The notes under the pieces: generated by a model
The model's input: the letters and a program-made list of their open reading frames with translations, nothing else
Databases searched by the model: none
Told to the model about the DNA's origin: nothing
Part shown: positions 25,401 through 37,983 of the stretch, piece after piece
Layout of the letters: every line of letters begins with the position of its first letter
How positions within the stretch are numbered: the first letter of the stretch is position 1
Source: Monosporascus cannonballus
Taxonomy: Eukaryota; Ascomycota; Sordariomycetes; Xylariales
Assembly: GCA_004154925.1 (NCBI GenBank)
Contig: QJNS01000011.1
Location: 248,001-312,000 of the forward strand
Reading direction: 5' to 3'
Length of the DNA stretch: 64,000 nt
Position numbers and translations under genes: made by a program

Positions 25401-28400
25401 CTTCCACTATCTAGGGCTCGATCAGCTGGTCCAGGTTCGCAGAGACCCTGAAACTGCAGAAAATCCATACAGCGGAGTCTTGGCGACCTGAGATCCTGCC
25501 ACATCCTGGGAACATCAAAGTTATACCTCATAGCAACGTCCGGTCGAGTGTTCCAAGGCAGAATCCAGCACGAAGACAGTCGACCAATCTGATTGGCTCT
25601 GGGTATCCCAGCTCGTCTTCCCGCCATGACAATGCGTGCGGCTGTATGCCGGCATATGATATCAACGAAGCTAGACAGGTCGTTTCTCAACCTAGACCAA
25701 TGACATCGCCCGTCTTATCGTCGTACACCGAAGGAGCTCGTTAGAACAGGAAACGGAGAGCCGTAATGCTAGAACAGCTGAAACACGCATATTGAAAGGA
25801 CTTTGCATGCCGTCGCACGAGATGCACCATGCCATGTCATGATGCTTCTAGCTGGACGGAATAGCATTGAGAGGCGGTCCCTTCGCATCGTGGCCATGTC
25901 CGTTGACACCATGCTGGCGAACCAACAGTTTCCGAGCGCCCTGTTCGCGTCAGACAGACTAGAAACGAGGTTAATGCCCCGTTGCATTTCCTTGACTCAC
26001 CCCAGATGCCCGAGTCTTTCTACTGCGTCAAGCTGTCTGGCCTTGTGTCACCCAAACAGGCAGACATCAACTGCGTGCGGCTGGATATCATCGGGTCCTC
26101 ATCGAGTAGGCCACTTGACCCAAACAGCCGGGCGCAGTTGGATTCTCCGAAAGACCCCCACCAACGTCCAAGAAAAGCACAGGGGCTCTTTGGGACTTTA
26201 AATGGTTGAATCTACCCAGCCCAAGGTGTTCTAATGCGGTCGTGGTACACGCAGAGTGTCATAGGCTATCCTTCCGCCTAGCCACTCTCTATCTCCGCAC
26301 TTACCTGCCTGGAGGGATGAAGTACCATCGGACTCAGTCCAAAAACCCACGACTTTAGCATGACTCGCGATAGGCCACAAGTGTTACAGATTTTATAATC
26401 GGAGTCGCCCACCGGGTAGTTGGGTCACATTAGCTGAGGCTCGAATCCGTTTGGGTGCCACCGCCACTGTGTCTGCGGCCTTGCCCGTACACAATGGTCA
26501 GATCTAGAGTGAACATTGACATCCCCTTCAGAAACTTCAAAGTCTCGTTCACTTAGTCATCCATTCAACTTCCGGTAACTTATACACGCTCGGGCCCAAC
26601 TGCAACGGCCAGATGCGGAATTCCTGTTGATCCTTCAACCCAAATTCGGAACTGAACAGCCACAGATTCCCCGTCATAGCCATAAATGCCTTGGCGTCGT
26701 GAGGATCAGGTCCTTGTCTGACCTTTCGGTGTCCTCTGCTATTTAAAACAATTCAGCCTAGGGGTTAACCACGCAGATCACACCTCGGGATCTAAAAATC
26801 ACAGTCTCCCATGTTGAGCAAGCTTTGTTTGCCCGTTTAGACAGGGCAAAGGTTCGATGTAGCCATCTGGGCCAAATATAGCTCTACAGGGCAGAACATG
26901 TTTACTGGACGAAGCCCAGCAGCGGCGGCGTGCTCGGCGAACTGCGCTGTTCCCGTCGACTGATGCTCTCCTGAGCTGCTTGTGAACCCCCTGCGATTAG
27001 CATCCCCTATCTCGGTGAACTCAAGGCGCTACCCAATCCTCCAGGGAACGATGTAGGTAGCAGAGAGGTCACACTACCTTTACGGAGACCCATTGCGCGT
27101 ATCTCGCACATTGCCCTAGGCCGTCACCACGTACCTCTATACCCAGTTATGCACGCCCTTCACGCAACTACCATTCGAACAGATGGCGTGTGCTTATCGG
27201 CGATGAATCCGCCGGGGAAGTACGTTAGATTGTGACCAAGCATGCTATACCGTCTGTTCATTCACCCTATTACCGTAGCCTGCACTATAATATATTCTGA
27301 TGGTTACACAGCACCCAGCTGAACAGCCACCAATCCTCCCAATATCGGACTGCAGAGGTCGAGCGCACAGGCTCAAGATCAGGTGGGTGCAGCGCTGGAC
27401 TAAATAAGTCTCGCGTGGAGCCTGACGGCCCCAAGAGAGGGGGAGAGAGAGAAAGAGAAGAAAAGCCGCCACAGGCGCTGGCAGTGAATTCAATCAGTGA
27501 GTAACGCAGTGAACGGGACAACAGCCACGTACGCAGATTCCGTTCGCCAAATGTCCTCCCCCCTCTTTTACTACTGACCGAGCGAACGCGACCCACTAGA
27601 CCGATAATAAGATCGGCAGATAGGGCTGCTGCCGTGTAACCCAGCCCCTCCTCCACCTCCTCCCCAGCCCAACCCGCTTGTTCGCGGGCGTTTTCCGCGA
27701 AACGGCGGGCCGGGGCCGGGTACACGAGCCCGAAATAGGCGAGCACAACAGCCGCGGCCGATAGAGCACATAACTGTGGAGCAGCAGAAGACGCCGCAGC
27801 CACAGCCACAGGCATGTGCTTGTATTTTCAATGGGTGTTTCGTGCGAGGTGAGAAACGTGGACGAGGAAGGTGTGCCGAATATGGCAAGATCATCTCTCA
27901 CACCTTCAACCCCGTACCCAACCATAAAAACACGCGCTACCCTAATCACTTTAGCTGGGTCTATAACGGGGTCGACGGTGCAGATCGCAAGATGTGGCTG
28001 GCTTCAGTTGCTCTTCTGTGCAAAATGCTCAGAGCCGATAGCAAAAGAGCTGCCATGACTTAGACAACAGCTACTGATGCTGTCATATCCCCAATTCGCC
28101 TTCGAAGACACCACCAAAAACTACGGCAACAACACCTCCATAATTAGGAAGACTCCCCATGACGACGAGACAATTGCCGATTGCAGTCACAGTGAGCGAG
28201 CACACCCAATGGTCATTTCGCGAATGAGCACATCGGCGCGTTCTCCCCGCCCACTGCGATAAATCGCCCTACGGCCATCGTGGCACCCAGGCGGTCGTAA
28301 AGTGGAGTTTTCGTCAAGGCACAGCATAAAATCGCCGTCTCTCGCTTTACTCTGACATCGGTTTCGATGAGTCAGCCAACCGCGACGAGGTGTACCCTAT

Positions 28401-30260
28401 CTACCTGGCCAGTTACGTATACATGCAGGGGATCACCGTAGCAATAATGGACTACGTTGATTCCCAGACTATGCGCTGGTAGATAGATTGTATGTGCGAG
28501 TATGTGTATGGCAATGCCTAAGTGAGGGGCGGCCCAATTAGGAGAGGAACTTGCGCGACACTCTTAGGGGAAAGGCGAACCGCGAACTCCGTGACTCTGG
28601 GCAGTAATTCGAGAAGGGAACCAACGGCGTGGGGCTGGGGAAATAGGGGTGAGGGCCAAGCAAGGACTGGGAATGAGCAGCCAGCTAGCTATACATCAAG
28701 TGTCTCGGTAGGCGAACAAGATCATCGGAGATACTAGTCTGTCGAGTATTGACCATACTTGCACGCTAATCCCTCGCCGCTACCGGCGCGAGTCCGCCAC
28801 GACGGCCGTCCCCGACTGACGCTGCTGTTACGAGGTATTGAGACACCCGACGAGCCCAAGGATACGAGCTAGGCAGTCAGTCCACGAGGCGCTAGGGACG
28901 GGGAGGTGGTAGGGGTGCCCCGGTCGTAGAAAGACAGCCAACAACTCTAGGCGGATGACGCAGCCATGCCCACCCCGTATCCGCGCTCATTCGTGATATC
29001 GCCTGGCTCGACGGCCGCATGTCCGTGTGCATGCACGTCTTCTTACGTACCCGCAGTGAGATGGTGGTAATCCGCCAAGACTCCGGGGGGTCAGAGTTCA
29101 CATAAGCTATTCACCGCCCGACTGACTGCCTGCCGGGCTGACTAGACTAACCAACGTGGCAACTAACATACCACGACCGCGGTAAGTACGTGCCGTCCGT
29201 TATCTTGAGCATTATCACGATAGTTACCCACCCCCATAGATATGCCGAAAGCGGCTATGTAGTTCAAGCGTACAGCTTCACGCCCCCTCTCTCTCGCTCT
29301 CTCTCCATGCCGACCGCCCCATAGATAAAACATAGCGTCGCACAGCATCACATCTCAGAAGGGGGGTATACGATCCGTTTCAGCCGCAGCGTAGCAACGT
29401 CACCGTGCCGGCGAAATGATGCCGGAGAAAGGTCGAGTCTCGCCGCAGTTAGTATACGTACACTCATGCATACGTACGGACATCCCGCCGGGGGATATGC
29501 TGTCCATAAGGTCTGATGAAGAAAGAAGAGGTCCTCAGAATAGCACACACTTCATGGTCTAAACGGGTGGATCCCTTGGGCCAGCTTGGCGGATGAGCGG
29601 ACGTGATATCACATGGCTTCCACTTCCACGCATGTTCATGCTCCGATAAGAAAGGGTTTCGTTCCAAGGCCCTCTCTCCTAATCTCTTCATGGTCATTAT
29701 AGAAGTGTGAGTATAGTACATGCTTTAAGCGGGCACCAGCGAAGGAAAAAACAGTAGGGGATATATCCGTCTCGATTGGGAGTACCTCCATTACCACCGT
29801 CCATCCCTTTCTACTGCCCGCCGTCTATTTAGCAGGGCCAAAGAACCACCCTCTCCCAAAGCGGGAGATAAGACAGCGAAGCAAGGTTCGACGCCCTTTT
29901 CCGTCTAAACACCCGCCCATTGGAAGTTTGAAGATGCAATGCTCTTGAGCTGAAGTGATATATAGAATGGGAATAGTAAGATAAAGAATATAGTGGTTTC
30001 GTCATCGTAGCCGCCGGGGTAGAGGCGCATTTTCTCAAGTGATTGTGCACCCTCGGGGGATTATCCTCTAATATGTCGTCGTAATAGAATGTAGGTATCG
30101 CATGGCTTCGGACGAGTCTATCGAGTCCACGGCGCCGACCTGCCGGCAGGCTTCGTGGAATGCCATAGAACGATGAGAGATACCAGCGAGTCTCATGATG
30201 CATGTAGAACAGCCAACTACAATCCTCCCCAATCATAGCATGCACCTGTAATCGTCCATC
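19453..30260. other. Long gene-poor region of normal GC content
   Basis: Roughly 10.8 kb with no supported gene. The first few hundred bases are likely the promoter of the small minus-strand gene ending at 19452. Simple-sequence runs are scattered (GGTGG repeat near 23159; CT-rich tract near 29285-29306). Two minus-strand frames look slightly protein-like but unrecognised: a 54-codon C-terminal-looking frame at about 26555-26720 (ending KLPEVEWMTK before a stop) and an Ala-rich frame at 27285-27815. Neither has convincing exon structure. The end near 30240 should hold the 3' UTR of the kinase gene. Confidence 0.5.
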
Positions 30261-33200
30261 TCAAGCTCGTCGGCTCATAGCAACATTTGCGCCTGCTGAC
30301 GCTAAGTCTTGTTTGGCGCTGACACTGCGGCCAGCTACCCGAGGGAGACTGCTATTGGCCGCGGGAGCAGCAGATGAAGTTGAATTAGTTCCGGCGCTCG
30401 TCCGCTTCGAACCCAAGATAGTTCCTGTACCGTTCATGCCCGACGTCCGCCTTGCGCCCGTCGTGCCAGCAGTTCCGGGAAATGACTTGAGGGGGCTCCC
30501 AGTGGTGGTGTCGCGCGGACGGAGCCCTGACCCAGCTTTCGCGGCTGATGGGGGTTCCGGTAGCGGCCGGGGTGCTGATATAGTGTTGTGGCGTTTCATC
30601 GGCGATTCACGACCCGGTAATCGTGCTGCCGGGACGGAGGTCTTCTGTCCGGTAATGAATTCGTGTCGAATAGCCTCCTCCGGCTTGAGCCGGCGATCGG
30701 GATCCCATCTGAGGCAGCGGCCCAGGAAATCGAGGAACGGCTCGTCGTCACATTTGAGAACTTGCTGGAGTGTCTTAGAGGAAGGGCGCCGCCTCCTCCC
30801 CTTGGAAGACACTGTTAAACGCGGTTTGCCCATCGAGTCAAAGAAGAGCTTTTTCCTCGTACTCTTCTCGATGAGATGTTTCTCAGGCGGACCAAATACC
30901 TCCATGATGCAGGCAAGTTGCTCCTGTTCATTTTCTCCGGGGAAGATGGGAACACCGGTATACAGCTCGGCAAGGATGCAACCTACACTCCACATATCGA
31001 TGGGGAGACCATATGTCATTCCAAGGATAACCTCTGGAGAACGGTAGAACCGGGATTGAATGTACGTATACACCTTCTCATTCTCAAAGCAGCTTGAGCC
31101 AAAGTCGATCACCTTGATCTCCGAATGCATAGGATGGCGGAGCAGAATATTCTCAGGCTTGAGATCGCAATGGATGACTTTGTGCTGTTTGAGCAGGTTG
31201 AGGGAACTGAGCATTTGCTTCGTGAAACGCCTGATTAGTTTTAACGAGAAGCCGCGGAAAGAATTAGACTTGATGAATTCGTAAAGATTCATATCCAGGA
31301 GCTCCGTGGAAATGCACAGGTGGCCACGGAAGTAAAAGCTATGTGTGAAGTTAACCATGCTGTGCTTGTTTTTCGGATCCTATCGAGAATGGTTAGCTAA
31401 TCCGTGCGAGCTAGACAGGAGCTGGTCCATACCCATTCGCGAAGCTTTTGCAGGATGTTAACTTCGACAAGGGCTTGCTGGTGGAACCTCTTCTTGTTGC
31501 GGATGATCTTCACCGCCACGAGTGCGCCGATCTTATGGTCAATACATCTCACGACTTGTCCAAAGCTTCCCTTGCCGAGAATGTCAATAACCTCGTAGCG
31601 ATAGGCGAGGTGGTCGCCGATGACAATTGTGTAATCTCCACGTTCGTCATCATACCCGAAGTTTGGACTACTCGAGTGCAGGTCGCCCACGACCTTGTTA
31701 GCATTTTGGGTACCACAGAAGTAGACGTCATTATAGTCGATAATCTCGCCTCGCTCGTAGATGTTCAGAGAGGCTATTCGAATCGCTTCATGAGGGCTGA
31801 CACGTTCTTTGCAAGTTGCTCGCTTACGAAGTGCGTCCAAAGTCCTGGCCGCAATCTCGGTCTCTTTTCTTCTAGAAGCTAGCCTCTTCATCTCATCCTC
31901 AGCAACCAGATCGTCCTTGTCCAGTTCAGCCGTATAGGCCTCGTTTTGTTGAACCGGAGCTGCGGACGGTCTGGGACGGAGTATCCTCTGCATTGAAGAC
32001 GTTTTGCGAGGCTGCGAGGACGTTTCTACCGTCGAACTGTTGCCAACGTCCTTCTTGGTGTTTGCCAGACCGTCACTTCGATTCTTGTCGTGGGCAACGG
32101 CAGTAAGGCTAGAAGCCGAACTCTTCCTACGTTTGGATTCCAGGTAGGTACCCGATGGTTTAGTGGAATGGCTGGGACTCGAAGCCTTCATGGAGCTGAG
32201 GCTTGGCGCGGCTGATATGGGTAAACGTGGCGGTGGCATACTCTCCTGGCGCATATACTGTCCACCGGATTTATCGGACAGAGAATGGGCGTGATGGCTG
32301 ACTTTCGAGTTGCTTCGTTTCCAAGAAAGACTGAGCTTTCTCCTGAGAGAGCTCATCGAAGAAGGGGTCTGGGGTTCTTCAGGGGTCATCTCGGGCCCCG
32401 GAGGTGGTGGGGATTTGGGAGCCGATTTTGTCGCCTTCTGCGCCCGAGGTCCACTAGGCTTCTGATGCGGCCTGCCCTCAACAGCCGTATCAACTGCAAT
32501 GGTGCTGCTGACATCCCTCTTCGCTTTAGCTTTCGTTAACTGCGCCCCAAAGCCATCACCGTCTTTCGGAAGGGACGAGGACAAGTACGGTGAAACGTTC
32601 TGCTTGCGAGTTTTAGATTTGGATGGGGTTCCAGCAAGTGATTCAGATGAGCTTTTGGGTTGCACCGGTGTGGGATTTCCGATTCGCGCGATGTGGTGAG
32701 AGCTTGTGCTTCTTCGAACAGTCTTCTCGACGTCTCTATCTGCACGCGCTCTCGAAAAGAAGGTACTCTTTGAAGCCGTCATCGGCGTCGTCGGTGTCTT
32801 TGCCAGTATTCGCGCTGGGAGCGGGCTGGCAGTACCGTTATCGTTGCCATGATCCTGCAGTGCTGCGATTCTGGCCGCTGTCGGTGTACTTAAGGGGCCT
32901 AAACTGATCGGAGGTAGTCTTAACGGTGGCAGGTCGTTCTTGGCCGGATTCATGTTACCGAGTTGTTCCGCATCAGCCGAAGGTCCGCCCAGTGTGCGCC
33001 TCGAGAGTTTCTTCCGAGCGCTGGCTTTTCGCTGGACCTTAACCGCGGGCTCAAGAACGGAATTATTAGACAACGTTCCTGTCGAGCTACTGTTAAGACT
33101 AGTCGTCGAAGCATCATGGCTAGATTTTATCTTGTCGAGAAAGGATATCTCGGTGGGCGCATCCCTGGGTGATTCGTAAGCCTTGGGGATGGCAGGCACG

Positions 33201-34462
33201 GGAGGTACGTCCTCTTCCTCTTCATTCGGAGGGGGATTATGGATGTTCATCGATTTCGGAGCAGGTAACCTAGAAGAGTTTGCACCACCCTGTGTGAAGG
33301 CCCGTTGCAACGAGCCTGTCGACGTCCTGTGGGTGTTGAAGCTGGTAGTTGAGCCAACAGAGAGGCCTGAGCTGTATGATTTCCTGTTGTTTACCTCGGG
33401 AGTCGTTCGAGAGGATGAAGGCGTTGAGATCTTCCGGGGAATCATAGATGGAGAACGCGAGTGAGACCGGGCATCAATAGTGGGCGTGGGTGCAATCGAT
33501 ACTTGAGATAGACTTTGCGAAGGATGCGTCGACATACGCTTCATCCGCTGCGCGTCCGTTGGCGAGATAGTTCTAGCACCTAAGCCGGTCGCATGGGCAC
33601 CGTGGGAACCGGGCATAACCGACATTCTCCTCGCCGAAGGGGTAGTCGAGCCTTTTCCTTTAGGTGACTTTGAAAACACATTCGATGCTCGATGTTGCTC
33701 CGCCGTGATGGCGCTATTACTACCGCTGCCGGTACATAGGTTGGCAGATATTCGAGGCGGCGGTTGCACTGACCTAGCCTTCGTGTTTCTTGACGTCGTG
33801 AGAGTCCCAGTGCTCTCGCCAGTCGAGCCACCAAGGAACTCCATGGAAGTTCGAAACGACTCGTCCCCGGTCCTGTCGTTGACGTTAGACGACACACTCG
33901 GTCTCCGCTTCTGCGATCCACGACTCCCGTAATCGCCATCAATGACTCCTGGACCAATCGATTTCCTTGGAGGTTTCGCAATATTGCTGTTCGAAACGGG
34001 GGGATATTGGGCCTGACGGCGTGGCCTCATTGCGGCAGGGGCAGCTGGGGGATCCATATTAGCGGAGACGGCCACGTCTGATTCAACACTTGGCTTTCTA
34101 CTGGAGATGCTTGGTCGTCTCAGGACGGACCCGGTCCTCGTAGATCTTGCCGCTGTGTGTGATGCCGGGTTGGACTGGGCCAAAGCACGTGTCGTCCCCA
34201 CATTGTGAGTGGCCGTGGACTGCTGACCAGACATGCTGCCGGCAACAAGATCTTGTCCGAGGATGTTCCCCTGCCCAGTAGGCAAAGGGAACTGTGTTAA
34301 TTTGAACTCGGTAGACGCGGACTCGAGGCTACTATGGAGATCATCGAAGTTCACGGAAGGGAGGAATTCAAAGGAGCCGGCGGAGTCCCCTATGCCGCTT
34401 GACGAGCCATTCCGACCAAAGGAGAAGAGGGAGTGGTTGTTGGACGAGGATGCATGAAGCAT
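30261..34462 (-). CDS. pom1-like: Pom1-type DYRK protein kinase (cell polarity / cell-size kinase family)
   Basis: Exons 34462-31433 and 31379-30261 join across a 53-bp intron (donor GTATGG, branch GCTAAC, acceptor GATAG) to give 1382 aa from the first clear Met. Residues 1-900 are Ser/Pro/Arg-rich and disordered. A DYRK-homology segment (YNDVYFCGTQNANKVVGDL, DDERGDYTIVIGDHLAYRYE) precedes the kinase, about 954-1252. Kinase motifs are the Gly loop GKGSFG, VAVK, catalytic HCDLKPEN, DFGSSC, the DYRK activation-loop YTY followed by IQSRFYRSPEVILG, and DMWSVGCILAELYTG. In fission yeast Pom1 forms polar gradients that control division site and mitotic entry; here that role is inferred. The 5' end is uncertain. 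The frame stays open upstream to about 34627 with no ATG, and a branch point plus TTTTAG acceptor near 34515 suggests a further 5' exon. Confidence 0.92.
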
Positions 34463-37400
34463 TGGATCGATGGATGAGACAGGCGTCGATGATTTGTTTA
34501 TGGGATTGATGTTTTCCGTGGCCCTAAAACAAGCGGAGTCAGTACCCAGGGACAAGGGCAGCACGAGCAACTTAGTAGCGAAGGATCCGCAGACACGGTG
34601 GCTATAGCGCACCGGCGAGCTGGACAAAGCTTTATGACGATGATGGGGGGAAAATGTAACGGTGCTAGAGCTTCAGCCAGCTCCCTTATCATCGTATGCA
34701 AGCAAGCAGAGAGAAAACAACCGGACGGACCGAGTGACGTACGATCGAGAGGGCGACTGGGCGGCTGGTCTGGGGCCAGCAGGGGCTCTATGCTCCCTAA
34801 ACATAGGTTATTCGGTTTCCGGTCCGATCGGTAAGATTCTGCTTCGGAATGCTAAAGGGACAGGTGATGCCGGGACAAGGCTCCGAGGTGGGTAATATCT
34901 TGAAACGCTGAAAAGACCTAGCGAAGGAAGATTGCGACAACAACGACCAAGAGCAAAAAGGTCGCTTCCGCTTCTTTCCTTCGTAGATCCTTCAGCAAAC
35001 GCTGCTGTTTTGGCTTCCCAGTCCGGTTAAGGAGCTGAGCACATCTATACTGCTACGGCATTCCGAGAGGCGATTCAGAGAAGGTCCAGATTTCGGATAG
35101 AATAATACATGAGTCTCGCCTGTCTGAGCACGGGCGATGATTCGCACGGACGTGTTGTCGAATAGAGTAAAATAAAGAAAAAAAAAAGAGATCGAAAGTG
35201 TATGATGGGAGAAATGCAGACACCAAAAACGTCGCGTCTGGCGAATGTGCTTTGTCTACGGGTCCCTCGAGCCCCTACATAGACTACCTGGTACTATGAG
35301 CCTATGTTGAAATCATTTCCAATGAGAAAGGCAGATCTAGTTCTAAGACGGGAAAGAAAACAAGAAGTTGAAGTTCACGGACCATTAACATTAACCCGTC
35401 GGCCCACAAAACAGGACGAACATGCAGTGGAATAGTCCAATAACCAGCACAATTACTGCGACCCGCACCAAGGGGTAGCAGCGGAGAAGGGGTACGTCTT
35501 AGGGAGAGCGACTTCAAGCTTCCGGGTGCAGGTGTATGTATGCGGGTATATATGTGTGTAGTAGTGTTAACGACGAGGTATCCGCTACCTAATGCAGGCG
35601 ACACTTTTGGGAAGATGCGAAAGGCTGAGATAGGATAGCCGGCCATAACAACCTGGTCTTCCATCGTCCCTAGGCTAAAGGCGTCCTAGACTAGGGTTAT
35701 GATTGTATCCGACGGAGGACAAACTACAGGTTAGTAACAGCAATAATACAATTTTGGTGGTTCGTGTTATCGCGTTACCTAGAAAGAAATTTGATGGGTT
35801 TTGTCCCATCCGGTTAGCCAGTTAATGGTGATTAGTGAGTGACCCACACTTAGAAAATTGTTAATGTGCCGCCACTTCGCCCTTCGTCGGATGATACTAG
35901 GCAGGTATATCACAAGATGTTATTACCAAATGTTCCTCAAAAAACACACCATGAAACGCAGCTTAGCAAAAACCAGTTAACACGCAAACGGTTCTTAATT
36001 TTAACACCGCGCCGTCATACAGGAGGTCAGGCCTCTTAATTACTTGTCACGTCATTAGGGGTTGCTTAACTGGCGTACGTGTACGAAGTGGTTGGCTAGC
36101 AATTTTCAACGCGGAAAACATCTACGAAGTGGTTGATCGGGCGTTCTTGGGACCCGAGATCTTGATCTGTCATCTGTCATAGCATTGCACTATCTTGGTT
36201 GCATCACCTGCAAGCGGTTCGTTGAGTGTTTACCTAAACCTTACCCACCACCCTATCTCCCCCTACCCGTGACCTAATATAGGGCGGAGACATAGCGAAG
36301 CCCCATCATGAATGTGTCTATGATAACTGCACAGAGACAAAGACAATTTCCATTTCCCGAAGTACCTGGCCCCCCCAGTTGGTCACTTGCTTTGGCCAAG
36401 TCTGAAGGCTCTTCTGGATGCAGTTTACTTAAACAGGAGCTTCGTATACATACAAGCTCTAGGTTTGTGGTTCGTGGTTCGTGCTGCAGGATACGGGCTG
36501 GGGGAGTTTATTTTGCAGCGACCTAAAATAAAAGAGGGATTTTGAGATTTGGCCCTCGACGAGACCAATAAAACGAGTGTTCCTACTAGATAATCAAGAA
36601 ATGATGAAGCATATATGTCAAAAAATGGAAGCAAGGCGGAAACAATTTGACAACAATCAATTGAGTTAAAGTCATTCATGTATTACAGTAACCTACCCAC
36701 GAAGCAGGTAGGTTCCCGCCTATGTAGTTCCCTATTTCGACGGTACTTCGACCCCAAAAGCCGAGACAGCTCGGCAAGGCATGTCGCTTTCCCATAAACG
36801 CTCCCCCCAGTCTCTTCTGTCGTGGTGTTTCAGAAGGTCCAAACCCGCGCAGCGCGTTTTCTCACATCACCCGTGCCCCATCACACCAAATCTTGTCCTC
36901 GCTTTCCGATCGAAATCCTGATACCAAGAGCGCTTTACGAGCATCACTACCATGATCGTCAGGGTCCATGGCTCGACCGCTTTCCGATGCAGCAGTTCGT
37001 GGCGCCTTTGACAACCGACCGGATTTGGCGCAGGGTTCTCTATGCAAAGCGGTGCAGGCGGGGCCACAACCACTCGTCCAACCATCACGATGTTTTACAT
37101 TGGCAGAATTATTCACGATGCTTTATTCCTGACTTTTCTTTTTCTTCTGAATAGTAACACATTGATATACATATGTTAAGACAATGACCGCTGCGATGTT
37201 TGAGCTCCCTTAGACACCGGTGGCTTTTAAAAAGACGAGTTCTCCCTTGTCGTTGAGTTGTCGCCCTCTTCCTGCTTTAGAGCTCCAGAGGCATGCCCAA
37301 AGCGGAGTCGAGCGATCCCAACATGGGTTCGTGCACCTCAACGACTCCACACCCATCGCGAGTCTTGCGGTGTCACGGCCTTCCTTCCACAGCTTGCACA

Positions 37401-37533
37401 CATGTGGGATCCACTCTCTTGCCGTGCCGACTTTGGTAGCCTTAGATAGAGCTGAGATATCGTGCCGCCATCCAGACAGTCGTCCCTACTGTTGATTGTC
37501 CTGAATGTGCGTACCCACACGCTGATTAGTGTC
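34463..37533. other. Upstream region of the kinase gene and intergenic DNA
   Basis: The first part, to at least 34630, likely holds the start or a 5' exon of the minus-strand kinase. Beyond it lies a long probable 5' UTR and promoter, as is common for such regulators. A 120-residue minus-strand frame at 35302-35664 and frames at 36822-37154 and 37210-37480 are not recognisable; the last ends just downstream of the DMAC1-like gene. I cannot support any gene here. Confidence 0.45.
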
Positions 37534-37983
37534 CTATAAGAATAGTCTCCAGATTCCCAGCCACGCCAGCCCCAAGGAGGTGGCCGTGATGCCCATCTTT
37601 CGACTGCGCATCCCGAACATCGAGTTGCTCGCCAGAATCTTCACGCGCTGCCTCTCGAGTTGCGTGGTCCCGGAGTAGTAGCTGTAGGCCGCGAGGCCGA
37701 GGAAAGCGCCGCCACCTGTTGGCATGTTCGGTCAGCTAGGTGCGATTCATAGTAACAGAAGCACCCCGCATTGGCGAGTGCCCGCAGACTGGAGCCGACT
37801 TAGGAGCCGCACAGTGACCAGAAACAGGACGGTGTAGAACGTTGAGGTTCAGTGCTTGGCGTAGGCTGACTTACCGACGACTCTGCACGGCGCGCAGTCT
37901 TCGCCTCGGTCTTGTTTTAGGAGCTCGTCCAGGTTTTCCGGCTTGTCGAGCGTGCCGACGGTTGGCACTTTGTCCTTCGCCAT
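37534..37983 (-). CDS. Small DMAC1/DUF4536-type mitochondrial inner-membrane protein (2 exons)
   Basis: Exons 37983-37875 and 37715-37534 join across a 159-bp intron (donor GTAAGT, acceptor CAACAG; the split Gly codon is restored), giving 96 aa. The start MAKDKVPTVGTLDKPENLDE is acidic and soluble. A CAPCRVVGGGAFLGLAAYSY segment carries the CxxC followed by a Gly-rich first transmembrane helix typical of the DUF4536 domain. A basic linker (LERQRVKI, RSRKMG) leads to a second helix (ITATSLGLAWLGIWRLFL). The family includes human DMAC1, a respiratory complex I assembly factor, and yeast Dmo2; a role in respiratory-chain assembly is therefore inferred. The intron falls right after the CxxC motif, which hides the gene from simple ORF calling. 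Confidence 0.78.

Noticed and set aside
25346..26209. Overlapping frames of 114 and 132 codons on opposite strands
   Set aside because: Neither shows motifs, codon bias or introns; typical chance frames in GC-balanced DNA.
27285..27815. 176-codon Ala-rich minus-strand frame
   Set aside because: GC-rich low-complexity sequence open in three frames at once; no domain, no splice pattern and no recognisable relative.
30313..31047. 244-codon plus-strand frame
   Set aside because: Antisense shadow of the kinase C-terminal region; Pro/Arg-rich composition without motifs.
35302..35664. 120-codon minus-strand frame upstream of the kinase
   Set aside because: Starts with Met but has no recognisable features and lies where a long 5' UTR is expected; kept only as a possible uORF.
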